Part shown: positions 7,772 through 16,595 of the stretch, in pieces
Position numbering within the stretch: position 1 is the stretch's first letter
How the letters are laid out: each line of letters opens with the position of its first letter
Source of the DNA: a virus
Direction: 5' to 3' (one strand)
Virus record (IMG/VR): IMGVR_UViG_3300030451_000858
Coordinates: 1-27,278 of that record
Length of the DNA: 27,278 nt
Program-made: the position numbers and the translations under genes
The notes under the pieces: model-generated
Seen by the model: only the letters and a program-made list of their open reading frames with translations
Database searches by the model: none
What the model was told of the DNA's origin: nothing

Positions 7772-10700
7772 TTACACTCCTTTACCATAACCGACAGCTT
7801 GAAATGAAAATCTTTTATTGATTGGAGTATTATTAGCATCTAAAATTTTAATATTAAATCCTGTACCTGTTACTATTTGACCTGCTGCATTTAAAAAATC
7901 TCCATTAGAGTCTGTTTTGATGACAAAATACTCTCCAGCAGCAGCCCCCATAATTGTAATTCCTAAGGCAGGGGGAAATTCTCTTAATCCTCCCATACCT
8001 ACTGTTCCAACAAAAAATGGATTAGCAAAATTAACGTCTTTCCCAGATGCACTAGTTCCAGATTCTTGAGGAACACTCGTTGGGGTAGTGCTATTTGATG
8101 GTATATAGTTTCTTTCGGTTCTAGCTTCAAAATCTGCAAAAATTCCAAGCTGTTGAATAGCAATATTATGTCCTACGTCTTCAACCTTCATTTCAACTTT
8201 AAATTTAAAGCCTCTACCTCTATATGTACCATTAGCAAAAGTGTTAAAAGGTGTAAAAACAGCACTACTAGATGATGGATCATCATTAGTTGTGCTAACG
8301 CTTATTGACGCACTTGCATCATTTATCTCTGGCCCATCAAAATTACCATTAGGAGCATAATCATCCCAAAAACTTCCGAGAGGTATAAGTTGGTCTATTG
8401 TATTAACAAAAGCGTAAGTACATAAAGTTCCAGACGCAATAGGAGTATAAATAGGTCCGGGTGCAAGATATTGAAAAGTATTTGTAGTTGCAACTACAAT
8501 TCTATATACCCCATTTAAAGCATGAGTTGTCTGAGTACCAGCCGTTATAGAACTAAAATTAATATAATCTCCAACACTTCTTCCATGACTATTACTTGTT
8601 ATTTCTATAACAGTTTGGACAAAAATATAAGTACAAGCAGACGATGAAATAGCACTACCACTAGCTAAAAATTGAAAAGTATTAGTGGTTGTAGCTACGA
8701 TCTCAAAAGTGCCATTTGTTGCACCTCCAGCAGAGGCAGTAAATTGCACAAAATCTCCAACACTTCTTCCATGATTATTACTTGTTATTTCTATAACTGT
8801 CTGACTTGTACCTCCAACAGTAGCTGTTGTCCTTACGTAAAAAGCATTAACTGTACTTCCAAAAGTTGCAGATTTTCTTTCATAAGTAGCTTGTATAGTT
8901 TCACCACCTAATGCAAAAGAAATAGTTTGTATATATCGTTTTAAATTTAATGCAAAGATAGAACCACAGTCTAAAAGCGATTGAAAAATATACGATCCTC
9001 TTAATCCTCTATCAATAGATACAGTCCCAGCAGTTGCAGGGTTAATAATATTATCCGCTTCAACTGTTAAGTATGTTGAATTTGGAACTCCCATGGTCTT
9101 AACAGTGTATATACCACTTTTTGATCTTCCAGACGTAAAATTTATTTGTAAAGTCTCACCAACAGATATATTGTAAACTGGAAGGCTATTAATTGATATA
9201 CTTATTTCTCTTCCAGTTTGATTGTAAGTTCCTGTAATCTTAAGTGCTGGATTGGCTAATTTTAAAACACCATCTGCATAGGTCACATTATTTCTAGTAC
9301 CATTAAAAGGAGGTGAATCTGTATCTTCTCTATCAGTAAAAACTCGTTGCGAATCAATCAAATCAGGTAAATCCATAATTATGGAAGTTTCACCTAAAGA
9401 AAAATTACCTTGGTCATCACGAAACTTTAAAATATATTCTCCATCTAAACTAGGGACAACTGCATCAGTTGTATTTCCAGCTAATGCCTCAATCAAATCA
9501 ATAGAGTTTTGAAATGTTCCAGTGCCGTCTTGTTTATTGGAATGTCTGACATAAACTTTTCCACCATGTATAACGTCAGGATCAATAGATTCATCCCATC
9601 TTAGTCTTATTAATTTATTTGTTATTGGCTCCATTGTTAAATTTTTAACGTCAGCAGGTGGAGCAGTTTTTCCAAGAGCTTTAAAACTTAAATTCGCAGA
9701 AGTAGTAGATAAAGTTAATGCAGCATTAAAAGAAAAAACTCTAAATTCATATAATCCAACATCTGTATCTAAAATTTCAAAATCAGTCCTAAAAACAACC
9801 TCATTTACCCAGTTCCCACTATTAAATCTATATTGAACTAAATATTGACTTACTCCTGACACTCCTGTCCATACTAAAAGTAATTTACTCACAGCTAAAT
9901 TATTAATTGTCACTATCATTTCTTTCGACTCACCATTCTGATTAGTAACTCTAAGATTACTTGGAGGAGGTGCTGGACGATTTAAAAGAGATATAAATCT
10001 TGGAGGTAATGGATCACCTTGATCTATAAAAGGATATTTACCATCTCGATAAGATAAACCTGTTATTACATAAACTAACTCGTCTTTTTCCTCAACAGAT
10101 AAAACTCTAAATTTTTGTGGTTCTAATCCATCTGTACCAGTACTAGATAACATCCATATAGAATTAGCTTGTGGTATAGCATTTACAAAAGAACCACTAC
10201 TGTTTTTTATCTGAAAATGTTGCCCTGATACTAAATTAATTTGGTTGTTTACAGTATCAACACTACAATCTTTCTCACTTACTGTTCCGTCTGACATTAT
10301 TACGCTACATTTTTTATTAATTCCAGCGAAATTATCTAAATCTAAATCATTATCTACTGTTACTTGATTTGTGGTTGCAGTTTTTATCCTACCTGACCTC
10401 CTTTTTCCTCCTCTAAGTGGATCAGCAACTGAAATAACACTACCTGGTCTTACAAGCACTCCAGCTTCTATGCTTGTCTCAAAAGTAACAATTTCAGATT
10501 CTTGTTGCTCACTATAAAGTACTGCTCTTCCAAGTCTTATTGCTTGGCCTCTTGATGTTGTGCCAAAAGCTTTAATTTGTTTTTGAACTAATCCTAACCT
10601 GTCTATAGTGGCTTGTTCTGCATCTACAACCTCAGTATCTATTTCTTTAGAGTCTAAATTAAAATAACTTACAAGAAATTGGGTATGTCTTTGTTTTAAA

Positions 10701-12118
10701 CTTGATCCTGTATATGAAAAACCAGCTTCTGATACGTTTGCCAAACTAAATAAATAACTTGAAGTTGTTGGCCTGTCTTGTGTAATTGTAATACTACCTG
10801 TTTGCCATATTGGAAATGCTCTCATACAACCAGCTACTTCATTTATTAAATTAAAAGCCTCTTTACTACTTTGAATATTTACATTACAACTAAATCTTGG
10901 TTCTTTTACAGTTCCAGCTTGTGTTGATAAATCACTTACTAATTCATTTGAATATTTACTTGCAGTAACTAAACTAAATAAATCTACATTTGCATATAAA
11001 TCAGTATCACTAGGGTTCGATGGATCAAAATTAGGCGCGATCTGTGTACCAAGGCCATATCTTTGGTTTGTGAGAAGATCTAAAAGTATCATTGCAGGGC
11101 AAGTTGTCCATTTTGCAGCTTGCATTGTTCCGTTAAAAATATATCCAGCAGGGTAATGTATAAAACCAAAACTACTTACAGGGCCAAGACCATAAGTGTC
11201 AGCATCAGCTTGATTATTTATAACAACTGGAGTGCCAGAGTTATTTGCACCAGCACCAGGTATTCTTACTTTTATTCCACGAATCTTAAAAACTCTTTTT
11301 GGAATATTACTGAATTGTTCTGAATCTAATCTTAATAATGTATAAGCACAATCTGGATAGGTATTACTATCAGCAACTATTTCTTCAAGATGCGTGAATA
11401 CAAACTCATCCTTTTGAGTTTCACTGCTTTCTGCATCATCTGTAACCCTATGAACTGAAACATCTAAAGTATGACCACTTTGAAAAAACCTAGTTTTATC
11501 AACTGGAAAACGATATTGTTTTTGATAAGGATCTGCACTTCTTCCTTTTATCTTGTCATCTATTACAAGCTCTTGTGTACCACTGCTATTATATTCAGCT
11601 TTTATTTGTAAATTAACCTCTAGTCCCTCAATATCTCCATTATCTTTTAAAAGCTGTAGGGATGGGAAAGTTATAGTTACTCCAACAGCATGAATAAGAT
11701 GATTTGTTATTTGTTGCTCTCTAGGATTATTTTTCGCAACTTTACTATTAACACCAACCACGCTTCTGCTACTTGAAATATCAGGAATAAGTGGTTGTGT
11801 TGCTAGTCCTGTTCTTAAATCAAATCTTACATTAGTAAAATTAAAATCCGTTTCATTTGGAGCAGTATTACTGTTAGGAACAAAACTAGCTTTAAGGATT
11901 GGAGTGTCATCAAGAAAAATATCTTTTAAACTTTGATATAAATAATCAGCAGTTCCTAATGTTTGTCCTTCTTTAGATGGAGTTGAAAATCCTTCTATTT
12001 CACCTTCAGATAATAAATCTAATATATTCGCAAACTGCCTTGAATTTAAATTGTCAGGTGCTCTCTCAGGAGTTCTATTGCGATTACCACCTTTAGCTCC
12101 TCGAATAATTTTCTTCAT
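7772..12118 (-). CDS. J: lambda J-like tail tip / host specificity protein
   Basis: At 1448 residues it is longer than lambda gpJ (1132). The N-terminus (IIRGAKGG...NLLDLLSEGEIEGF-like, residues 4-44) is the hallmark of the J family. Residues 1-700 form the hub-like portion, with a G-x-P-x(4)-x-I motif near 430-445. Fibronectin-III-like segments occupy roughly 715-815 and 818-915, the first starting with the proline hinge RPAPPPSNL. Residues 1106-1240 contain two tandem N-H-G modules, and 967-1032 may be a diverged third. A unique C-terminal domain (about 1245-1448) presumably meets the receptor. The start overlaps the I-like gene by four bases (ATGA). It would close the tail tip, trigger DNA ejection and contribute to host range. 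Confidence 0.92.
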   Translation of the reverse strand: MKKIIRGAKGGNRNRTPERAPDNLNSRQFANILDLLSEGEIEGFSTPSKEGQTLGTADYLYQSLKDIFLDDTPILKASFVPNSNTAPNETDFNFTNVRFDLRTGLATQPLIPDISSSRSVVGVNSKVAKNNPREQQITNHLIHAVGVTITFPSLQLLKDNGDIEGLEVNLQIKAEYNSSGTQELVIDDKIKGRSADPYQKQYRFPVDKTRFFQSGHTLDVSVHRVTDDAESSETQKDEFVFTHLEEIVADSNTYPDCAYTLLRLDSEQFSNIPKRVFKIRGIKVRIPGAGANNSGTPVVINNQADADTYGLGPVSSFGFIHYPAGYIFNGTMQAAKWTTCPAMILLDLLTNQRYGLGTQIAPNFDPSNPSDTDLYANVDLFSLVTASKYSNELVSDLSTQAGTVKEPRFSCNVNIQSSKEAFNLINEVAGCMRAFPIWQTGSITITQDRPTTSSYLFSLANVSEAGFSYTGSSLKQRHTQFLVSYFNLDSKEIDTEVVDAEQATIDRLGLVQKQIKAFGTTSRGQAIRLGRAVLYSEQQESEIVTFETSIEAGVLVRPGSVISVADPLRGGKRRSGRIKTATTNQVTVDNDLDLDNFAGINKKCSVIMSDGTVSEKDCSVDTVNNQINLVSGQHFQIKNSSGSFVNAIPQANSIWMLSSTGTDGLEPQKFRVLSVEEKDELVYVITGLSYRDGKYPFIDQGDPLPPRFISLLNRPAPPPSNLRVTNQNGESKEMIVTINNLAVSKLLLVWTGVSGVSQYLVQYRFNSGNWVNEVVFRTDFEILDTDVGLYEFRVFSFNAALTLSTTSANLSFKALGKTAPPADVKNLTMEPITNKLIRLRWDESIDPDVIHGGKVYVRHSNKQDGTGTFQNSIDLIEALAGNTTDAVVPSLDGEYILKFRDDQGNFSLGETSIIMDLPDLIDSQRVFTDREDTDSPPFNGTRNNVTYADGVLKLANPALKITGTYNQTGREISISINSLPVYNISVGETLQINFTSGRSKSGIYTVKTMGVPNSTYLTVEADNIINPATAGTVSIDRGLRGSYIFQSLLDCGSIFALNLKRYIQTISFALGGETIQATYERKSATFGSTVNAFYVRTTATVGGTSQTVIEITSNNHGRSVGDFVQFTASAGGATNGTFEIVATTTNTFQFLASGSAISSSACTYIFVQTVIEITSNSHGRSVGDYINFSSITAGTQTTHALNGVYRIVVATTNTFQYLAPGPIYTPIASGTLCTYAFVNTIDQLIPLGSFWDDYAPNGNFDGPEINDASASISVSTTNDDPSSSSAVFTPFNTFANGTYRGRGFKFKVEMKVEDVGHNIAIQQLGIFADFEARTERNYIPSNSTTPTSVPQESGTSASGKDVNFANPFFVGTVGMGGLREFPPALGITIMGAAAGEYFVIKTDSNGDFLNAAGQIVTGTGFNIKILDANNTPINKRFSFQAVGYGKGV
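8399..8803 (-). repeat. tandem duplication of an N-H-G module inside the J-like gene
   Basis: The two units encode residues 1106-1167 and 1168-1240 of the J-like protein. Both begin QTVIEITSN(N/S)HGRSVGD and contain NGxxxIVxxTTNTFQ(F/Y)LA. At the DNA level 8568-8612 and 8754-8798 differ at only two positions and lie 186 bp (62 codons) apart, showing recent duplication. Confidence 0.9.
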
Positions 12119-12708
12119 ACTGTCACCTGATCTGTATCAATACCAGCAGATATAACTATTGAACCTGTCATTACCTCTCCGTAAACGATAGGTAAAGCAG
12201 TTCCAGCCCTACTTGTATTTTGTAAACCTGAAAAAGAATATGTAACTCTAGGATCATCTTCAGGTTCTGTAGGAGTTTCTAATGGGAATAATAAGTTTGA
12301 TACACCACTTAGGACTAAAGAAGCGCCAATACCAAAAGCAATCTTCGCTCCAAAACCAATTTCTGCGCCAGCAGCAAGTGACATAGGATTTGCAAAAAAC
12401 CCTCCAAAACCAAAAGAAAAAGCTATTAAAAGACCACCAAGCACAATTTTACCTACATCACCCCTTCCAGCTATGACAGGTATAAAATGTATATCGTTCT
12501 GACCTAATGGATAATCAAGTTCATTCTCATCTATTGCATAGTTACCAATTTTCACTTGATAAAACTGTGGATTCATATATTGTTCAATTCCCTCAAAATT
12601 ATTTACTAAAAAACTTACTGCATCTTTGATGGTTGTTAGTTGTACGTCAAATTCTTTAACCCCAACAAATTCAGCTAGTTTCCCATATAATTTTAATTTA
12701 CGATTCAT
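12115..12708 (-). CDS. I: lambda I-like tail assembly protein
   Basis: 197 residues (lambda gpI is 223). Residues 1-85 look like a ubiquitin-fold beta-grasp domain: KLKLYGKLAEFVG, then helical DAVSFLVNNF, then NDIHFIPVIAG. A Gly/Ala/Phe-rich hydrophobic stretch follows at about 86-142, typical of the family and not evidence of a membrane protein in the virion. The C-terminus carries the conserved NTSRAGTALPIVYGEVMTGS motif and SAGI. The gene sits between K-like and J-like genes, exactly as in lambda, overlapping K by 11 bases and J by four. It is needed for assembly of the tail tip complex in lambda; the same is inferred here. Confidence 0.88.
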   Translation of the reverse strand: MNRKLKLYGKLAEFVGVKEFDVQLTTIKDAVSFLVNNFEGIEQYMNPQFYQVKIGNYAIDENELDYPLGQNDIHFIPVIAGRGDVGKIVLGGLLIAFSFGFGGFFANPMSLAAGAEIGFGAKIAFGIGASLVLSGVSNLLFPLETPTEPEDDPRVTYSFSGLQNTSRAGTALPIVYGEVMTGSIVISAGIDTDQVTV

Positions 12709-13399
12709 AGCGATACCTCTTACCTGTACATTTAAATAACCATTCGGAATATGGTTCCTTACAAGATAGTCTATCGGTTAAATGATGAATTACCTCCCCA
12801 TCAAAAAATAAAGCAACATGATTTAAATATGGACATAATATTGACATTAATAATACGTCACCATTTTGCAATCTTTCGTCATTTCTTAATTCACGAAAAC
12901 CTGTTTCTTCAGCATAATATTCAAAAAGTGGTTTTTCGTAAAATTCTTCTGGGGTTATAGGTCGTTCATAATCTTTTAGTTCAATGTTTTTAATTTCTTT
13001 ATACCAATCTCTTACTAAGGCCCAGCAATCTGTAACACCCCAAACCCATTGACGGCCAAGTAATGGAGCTTTATAGCCTGTTGGCTGACAAAAACCCCAT
13101 TGCTCAGTATTTGGATTTACAATATGCCATTGCAATCCACTTTCTTCGCAACTTATAAGATCAGCTTGGCTTGGTATTGGGGGGTGATGAGGATGGCTAT
13201 GAACTACAGCCGTAATAGTTCCAAGATTATCTGCTTTAACATAATCCTCTGGATCTAAAATAAAACACTGTTGAGATGTCATGGATAAATTACGACAAGG
13301 ATAATATCTTTCCTTACCTTTTATGTTTAATAAAAGTCCTACAGATTCCTTAGGACTTTCTTTCTTTGCATGAGATAAAGCTTCAGTTTTCCAATTCAT
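12698..13399 (-). CDS. K: lambda K-like tail tip assembly protein, JAMM peptidase plus NlpC/P60 domains
   Basis: 233 residues with two enzymatic folds. The N-terminal JAB1/MPN+ domain has a complete metal site: Glu18 in ESVGLL, then His67-Ser-His69-Pro, Ser77 and Asp80, matching H-x-H-P-x(6)-S-x(2)-D. The C-terminal NlpC/P60 domain shows Cys125 in VTDCWALVRDWY, His194 in NHVALFF, and a third polar residue at His205 or His206. In lambda-type phages the protein takes part in tail tip maturation, and the NlpC/P60 half may cut peptidoglycan during entry. Both active sites look intact, so both activities are plausible. It overlaps the L-like gene by four bases. Identification is firm; which substrate each domain cuts is unknown. 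Confidence 0.92.
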   Translation of the reverse strand: MNWKTEALSHAKKESPKESVGLLLNIKGKERYYPCRNLSMTSQQCFILDPEDYVKADNLGTITAVVHSHPHHPPIPSQADLISCEESGLQWHIVNPNTEQWGFCQPTGYKAPLLGRQWVWGVTDCWALVRDWYKEIKNIELKDYERPITPEEFYEKPLFEYYAEETGFRELRNDERLQNGDVLLMSILCPYLNHVALFFDGEVIHHLTDRLSCKEPYSEWLFKCTGKRYRYES

Positions 13400-13995
13400 T
13401 GAACAAAAGTACCTATAGATGGAAATAATTTTCTATTGCAAAATCTTTTTGGTGCTACAACCCCAGCCATATCAAAAACAGCAGCAAGTTCAAACTCTAC
13501 TATTTCTCTATTTTCTTGTGACTTGCGATCAACAGTATAAACTTCTCTTGGAAACTCTGCTGTAGGATCAGGAGTACCAAACGGATTTATACCACCTGTA
13601 AAATTTGCAGCATCAAGAAATTTAGCTAGTGTTCTTACTCTCGTAACTGTAGCTCCTGTTAAATCATTGCCAGGGTTTATCTCATTTATTGCAGTTAAAA
13701 TCGCTGATATTAATAATGTTGCATTACTTATAGTTATTTTTGGTCTTGGCAGTTTTCCTCTTTGAAAAGCAAAACCAGATGCTTGAATTGGAATCCTAAA
13801 ATAATTTTTAGTTTGCCAAATAACCTCACCATTATTATTCATACTTGTACCATTATGAAAACGATATATATTTGTTTCTCCACTAGGAGAAGTATTTGTG
13901 CCATGTAGAGAAGCACTCAACTCCAATATAAAAAGCTCAATAATTGATGATGGATTTACATTTTGTAAATCACTTACGACAAGCGCACTAGTCAT
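13396..13995 (-). CDS. L: lambda L-like minor tail protein lacking the Fe-S domain
   Basis: 199 residues (lambda gpL 232). Family features include the opening LQNVNPSSIIELFILEL, the central RGKLPRPKITISN strand region, and EYTVDRK-like EVYTVDRKSQENREIVEFELA followed by FDMAGVVAPKRF. In lambda the protein continues into a C-terminal domain with several cysteines that bind an iron-sulphur cluster. Here the chain stops 16 residues after VVAPKRF and has a single cysteine, so that domain is absent. The stop codon overlaps the K-like start in the usual ATGA arrangement, so the short form looks natural and not frameshifted. Role: part of the tail tip ring, partner of K, I and J. Confidence 0.85.
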   Translation of the reverse strand: MTSALVVSDLQNVNPSSIIELFILELSASLHGTNTSPSGETNIYRFHNGTSMNNNGEVIWQTKNYFRIPIQASGFAFQRGKLPRPKITISNATLLISAILTAINEINPGNDLTGATVTRVRTLAKFLDAANFTGGINPFGTPDPTAEFPREVYTVDRKSQENREIVEFELAAVFDMAGVVAPKRFCNRKLFPSIGTFVQ

Positions 13996-14594
13996 GGTTC
14001 AAAAACTTGTGTGAAAGTTGCTTTTATATCAGCTAAATTTCCATAATTCATAGTTTTTGTCCATTCTTGACATTTAAATTGTTTAGCGCCTGATTTAACC
14101 ACAGTGCAATCATCTCCTACTATTGTAAATACTGTTGAAGAATTAATTCTTAACGTAAATGTATTTATAGTTGGAGTTGTAAGAACTGTAAAATTTCCAT
14201 TAAAACCAACAACTGCTGATCCAGCTTCAAAAGCCATATTAACTACATCTCCAACAACAAGACCGTGATTGGCAATAGTAACTGTGACAATATTATTTAC
14301 ACTATTAATAGTGCCAACATCATAAGTTCCTGTTTTTGAAAATCCTTCATTTGGAGGACTATAGGTAAAACTCGCACCATCTATAACTCTAGAATCAAGA
14401 AAACTTTCTATTACATCAGCTTCTAATTCAGTAATATTAAGCCACTGTAAATTATAAATTTTAGGATTTTGATTTTGTGCGAGGCCAAACGTAAATCTTT
14501 TTTCATAGCCATCAGCAAATTTTATTGTCCTTACATTTGGCTTTGATTGTTTTGCTAAGGAATAACTTGGTTCAATAGAAGGGAAAGTTGCCAT
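13992..14594 (-). CDS. M: lambda M-like minor tail protein carrying an inserted module
   Basis: 200 residues against 109 in lambda gpM. The first 86 residues fit the family: FPSIEPSYS, RTIKFADGYEKR and SFTYSPP. The family's closing segment, KQFKCQEWTKT...ATFTQVFEP, appears at 171-200. Between them, residues about 87-168 form an N-H-G module (VTVTIANHGLVVGD...FNGNFTV...INTFTLRI) that is unrelated to lambda M and matches modules in the J-like protein. The start overlaps the tape-measure stop by one base (TAATG), with AGGAGG 12 bases upstream. M and its partners complete the tail tip around the tape measure's end. The insertion may be surface exposed; that is inference. Confidence 0.88.
   Translation of the reverse strand: MATFPSIEPSYSLAKQSKPNVRTIKFADGYEKRFTFGLAQNQNPKIYNLQWLNITELEADVIESFLDSRVIDGASFTYSPPNEGFSKTGTYDVGTINSVNNIVTVTIANHGLVVGDVVNMAFEAGSAVVGFNGNFTVLTTPTINTFTLRINSSTVFTIVGDDCTVVKSGAKQFKCQEWTKTMNYGNLADIKATFTQVFEP
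14091..14336 (-). other. N-H-G module inserted in the M-like gene
   Basis: It encodes residues 87-168 of the M-like protein. The insertion falls between the family's FTYSPP strand and its KQFKCQEW strand, leaving both halves of M recognisable. Shared signature with the J-like copies: I-x-x-x-NHG-x-x-VGD, then NGxFxV, then NTF. Confidence 0.85.
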
Positions 14595-16594
14595 TATCTC
14601 AATAATCCTCCTGGCCTTTGTTGTTCGACTATTTCAGACTGTACCGCCATTGCAATCATACGACCAAGCTGTCTACCTTGCATTTCATCACCTTGTATTG
14701 AAGTTCCAGTAGCATCTACATTTACAGTAATATTACCACCGCTGCCACCTTGAGCAATAACGCCAAGCTTTCCACCACGACCACGTTTCAGCGGCATGAT
14801 TGCTTCCGGGCCAGCTTCTCCCATGATGCCAAGTTGAGATCCTCCGTATTTGAACATTGTTGGTGAGTTAACAACTCCTCCTTTGCGATATGGCACGATT
14901 CCATTTTTAGCAAAAGCATTACCGTTAGCGTTATTCAAAAATGGAAAAAGACCCATAATAGGTTGTATTATTGTTTGACGTATAACTATTCTTGCCATAT
15001 CAGCCAATATTGATCTTGTTAAATCAGAAAAATTAAGTTTACCTGTCATTACAAACTTAACAAGGGCATCTTCCATTCCTTGGAATGCTTTAGCAACAGC
15101 ATCACCAGTTTCTTCTGCAAAACTCTTGATTGTATCGAAATATTTTTGTGCGCCTTGTGCAATACCACCTAGCTCTTTGTCTCCATCTCCTGTTCCATCT
15201 CCTGTTCCATCTCCTGTTCCAGTTCCATCATCAGATGGATTTTGTTCATAAAAAGTAGTTAAGTTAGCTAAAGCCGTATTCCTTTGTTGTAAGGCACGAT
15301 CAAGAGTTTTACCTTTTTGTCCTCTTCTAATCATTCTTGTAACTTTTTCATTAGCTTTTCTAAAAATATCCTCTAGATTTTTTTGTTGATTTTCTTTTCC
15401 AATACCAAAAAATCTTTTCAAAGCCGTTATTGCTTTATTTATATCTTCAACAATAGAAGAAAATACTTCTTGAAATTTAGCTCCTACCGGTAAAAGAAGT
15501 CCACCAATATTATCTTTTAATTCTGACATCGCGGTTTTTAATCTATCTCCGGCAGCTTCTGGGCCTTTTGCAAGAATTTTTGCATTTTCTCCATATGTTG
15601 AAAATAGTTTCTTTGCAAACTTCATAAAGTCATCAAGAGTGACCTTGCCTTGCTCTAATGCTTTGTCTAATTCTGCTGGAGTCATATCCATAGATTCAGC
15701 AAATAAAGTAAACGCACCGGGGAGTCTCTCACCCAATTGTTGTCTCAATTCTTCGGCTGATACTTTGCCTTTTGAGAACACCTGGCTAGTTGCTCGCATG
15801 GCCGCTTTCATGTCCTCAAGATTTCCACCTGTACCTCTAATACCAGCAGCAATCGCAGCAAATACCTCTTCTGCATCAGATACTGATTGTCCAGCACCAA
15901 CAACAGAAGCTGTTAAAGATGTAAATTGTCTTGTAATAACATCCTGTGGTATTGCTAATTCTCTTGATGTTTTTAGTAGAAACTTTTGTGATTTATTAAA
16001 TTGTCCTGTATCACCAATAACCAATTTAAGTGCTTTTCTCTGTAAACCAAGTGCAGCAGAATATTCAGCTAAAGCTGATATTTGTTGTCTAACCATCCCA
16101 ACTTGTGCGCCAATTGCAGCACCAACAGCAGCACCAGCAGGACCTCCAACTTTAAGACCAATTGCACCACCAACAGCACCTTCTGCCCCTCCAAAAATAC
16201 CACCAGCAGCAATAGCTCCAGCACCTTTGGCAAGACCTTTTAATCTACCTTTTAATCCACCAGCGCCACCGCCAGCAGATGCTTGTTTCATCTTTTGATC
16301 TAATAATGCTATATCTCTTGTTAATTGCTTAAATTCTTGTCCAGTAATATCTGCCATATTACGCAAACCTTGCAAAGCAATCTTTTGCTGTTGCATACTG
16401 TTAATACTGGTTCCAGTTGCTTGATTAACAGCTAGTAATTGTGTTTTTACTTGTTGTAATTGTTTACTACTTAAACTACCAAAATTCTTTTTTAAACTGC
16501 CAACTTCTCTTCCTAACTGTCTGAATGCTTTCTTAACTTTAGCATCTTCAAAAGTTTTAAATTGTATACCAACTACTGTTACTGTATCTGCCAT
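14594..16594 (-). CDS. H: tail length tape measure protein
   Basis: 666 residues (lambda gpH 853). The N-terminal 1-105 is helical and heptad-like. A Gly/Ala hydrophobic stretch follows at 123-167, and a conserved tape-measure N-terminal domain at about 175-360 includes LGERLPGAFTLFAESM. A GTGDGTGDGTGDGD linker sits at 457-472, then a lambda-type tape-measure C-terminal domain with AEETGDAVAKAFQGMEDALV and the hallmark MGEAGPEAIMPLKRG at 591-605. By the usual 0.15 nm per residue the tail would be near 100 nm, an estimate. AAGGA lies 11 bases before the ATG. It is preceded by the G/GT chaperones, which in lambda coat it during assembly, and followed by M. Confidence 0.95.
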   Translation of the reverse strand: MADTVTVVGIQFKTFEDAKVKKAFRQLGREVGSLKKNFGSLSSKQLQQVKTQLLAVNQATGTSINSMQQQKIALQGLRNMADITGQEFKQLTRDIALLDQKMKQASAGGGAGGLKGRLKGLAKGAGAIAAGGIFGGAEGAVGGAIGLKVGGPAGAAVGAAIGAQVGMVRQQISALAEYSAALGLQRKALKLVIGDTGQFNKSQKFLLKTSRELAIPQDVITRQFTSLTASVVGAGQSVSDAEEVFAAIAAGIRGTGGNLEDMKAAMRATSQVFSKGKVSAEELRQQLGERLPGAFTLFAESMDMTPAELDKALEQGKVTLDDFMKFAKKLFSTYGENAKILAKGPEAAGDRLKTAMSELKDNIGGLLLPVGAKFQEVFSSIVEDINKAITALKRFFGIGKENQQKNLEDIFRKANEKVTRMIRRGQKGKTLDRALQQRNTALANLTTFYEQNPSDDGTGTGDGTGDGTGDGDKELGGIAQGAQKYFDTIKSFAEETGDAVAKAFQGMEDALVKFVMTGKLNFSDLTRSILADMARIVIRQTIIQPIMGLFPFLNNANGNAFAKNGIVPYRKGGVVNSPTMFKYGGSQLGIMGEAGPEAIMPLKRGRGGKLGVIAQGGSGGNITVNVDATGTSIQGDEMQGRQLGRMIAMAVQSEIVEQQRPGGLLR
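15182..15217 (-). repeat. three perfect 12-bp tandem units in the tape measure gene
   Basis: The plus-strand unit TCCATCTCCTGT is repeated three times without a mismatch and encodes the GTGD linker of the tape measure. In-frame copy changes would alter the linker by four residues without breaking the protein. Confidence 0.9.
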
Positions 16595-16595
16595 T

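Noticed and set aside
8568-8798. Near-identical repeats in the J-like gene considered as a template/variable pair of a diversity-generating retroelement
   Set aside because: Both copies are inside the same reading frame, the two mismatches do not show an adenine-specific pattern, and no reverse transcriptase gene is present.
15639-16298. A 219-codon open frame on the plus strand
   Set aside because: It lies entirely antisense to the tape measure gene, opposite its Gly/Ala-rich part, and its Pro/Ala/Ser-rich product is what the reversed codons would give. No ribosome site or neighbour supports it.
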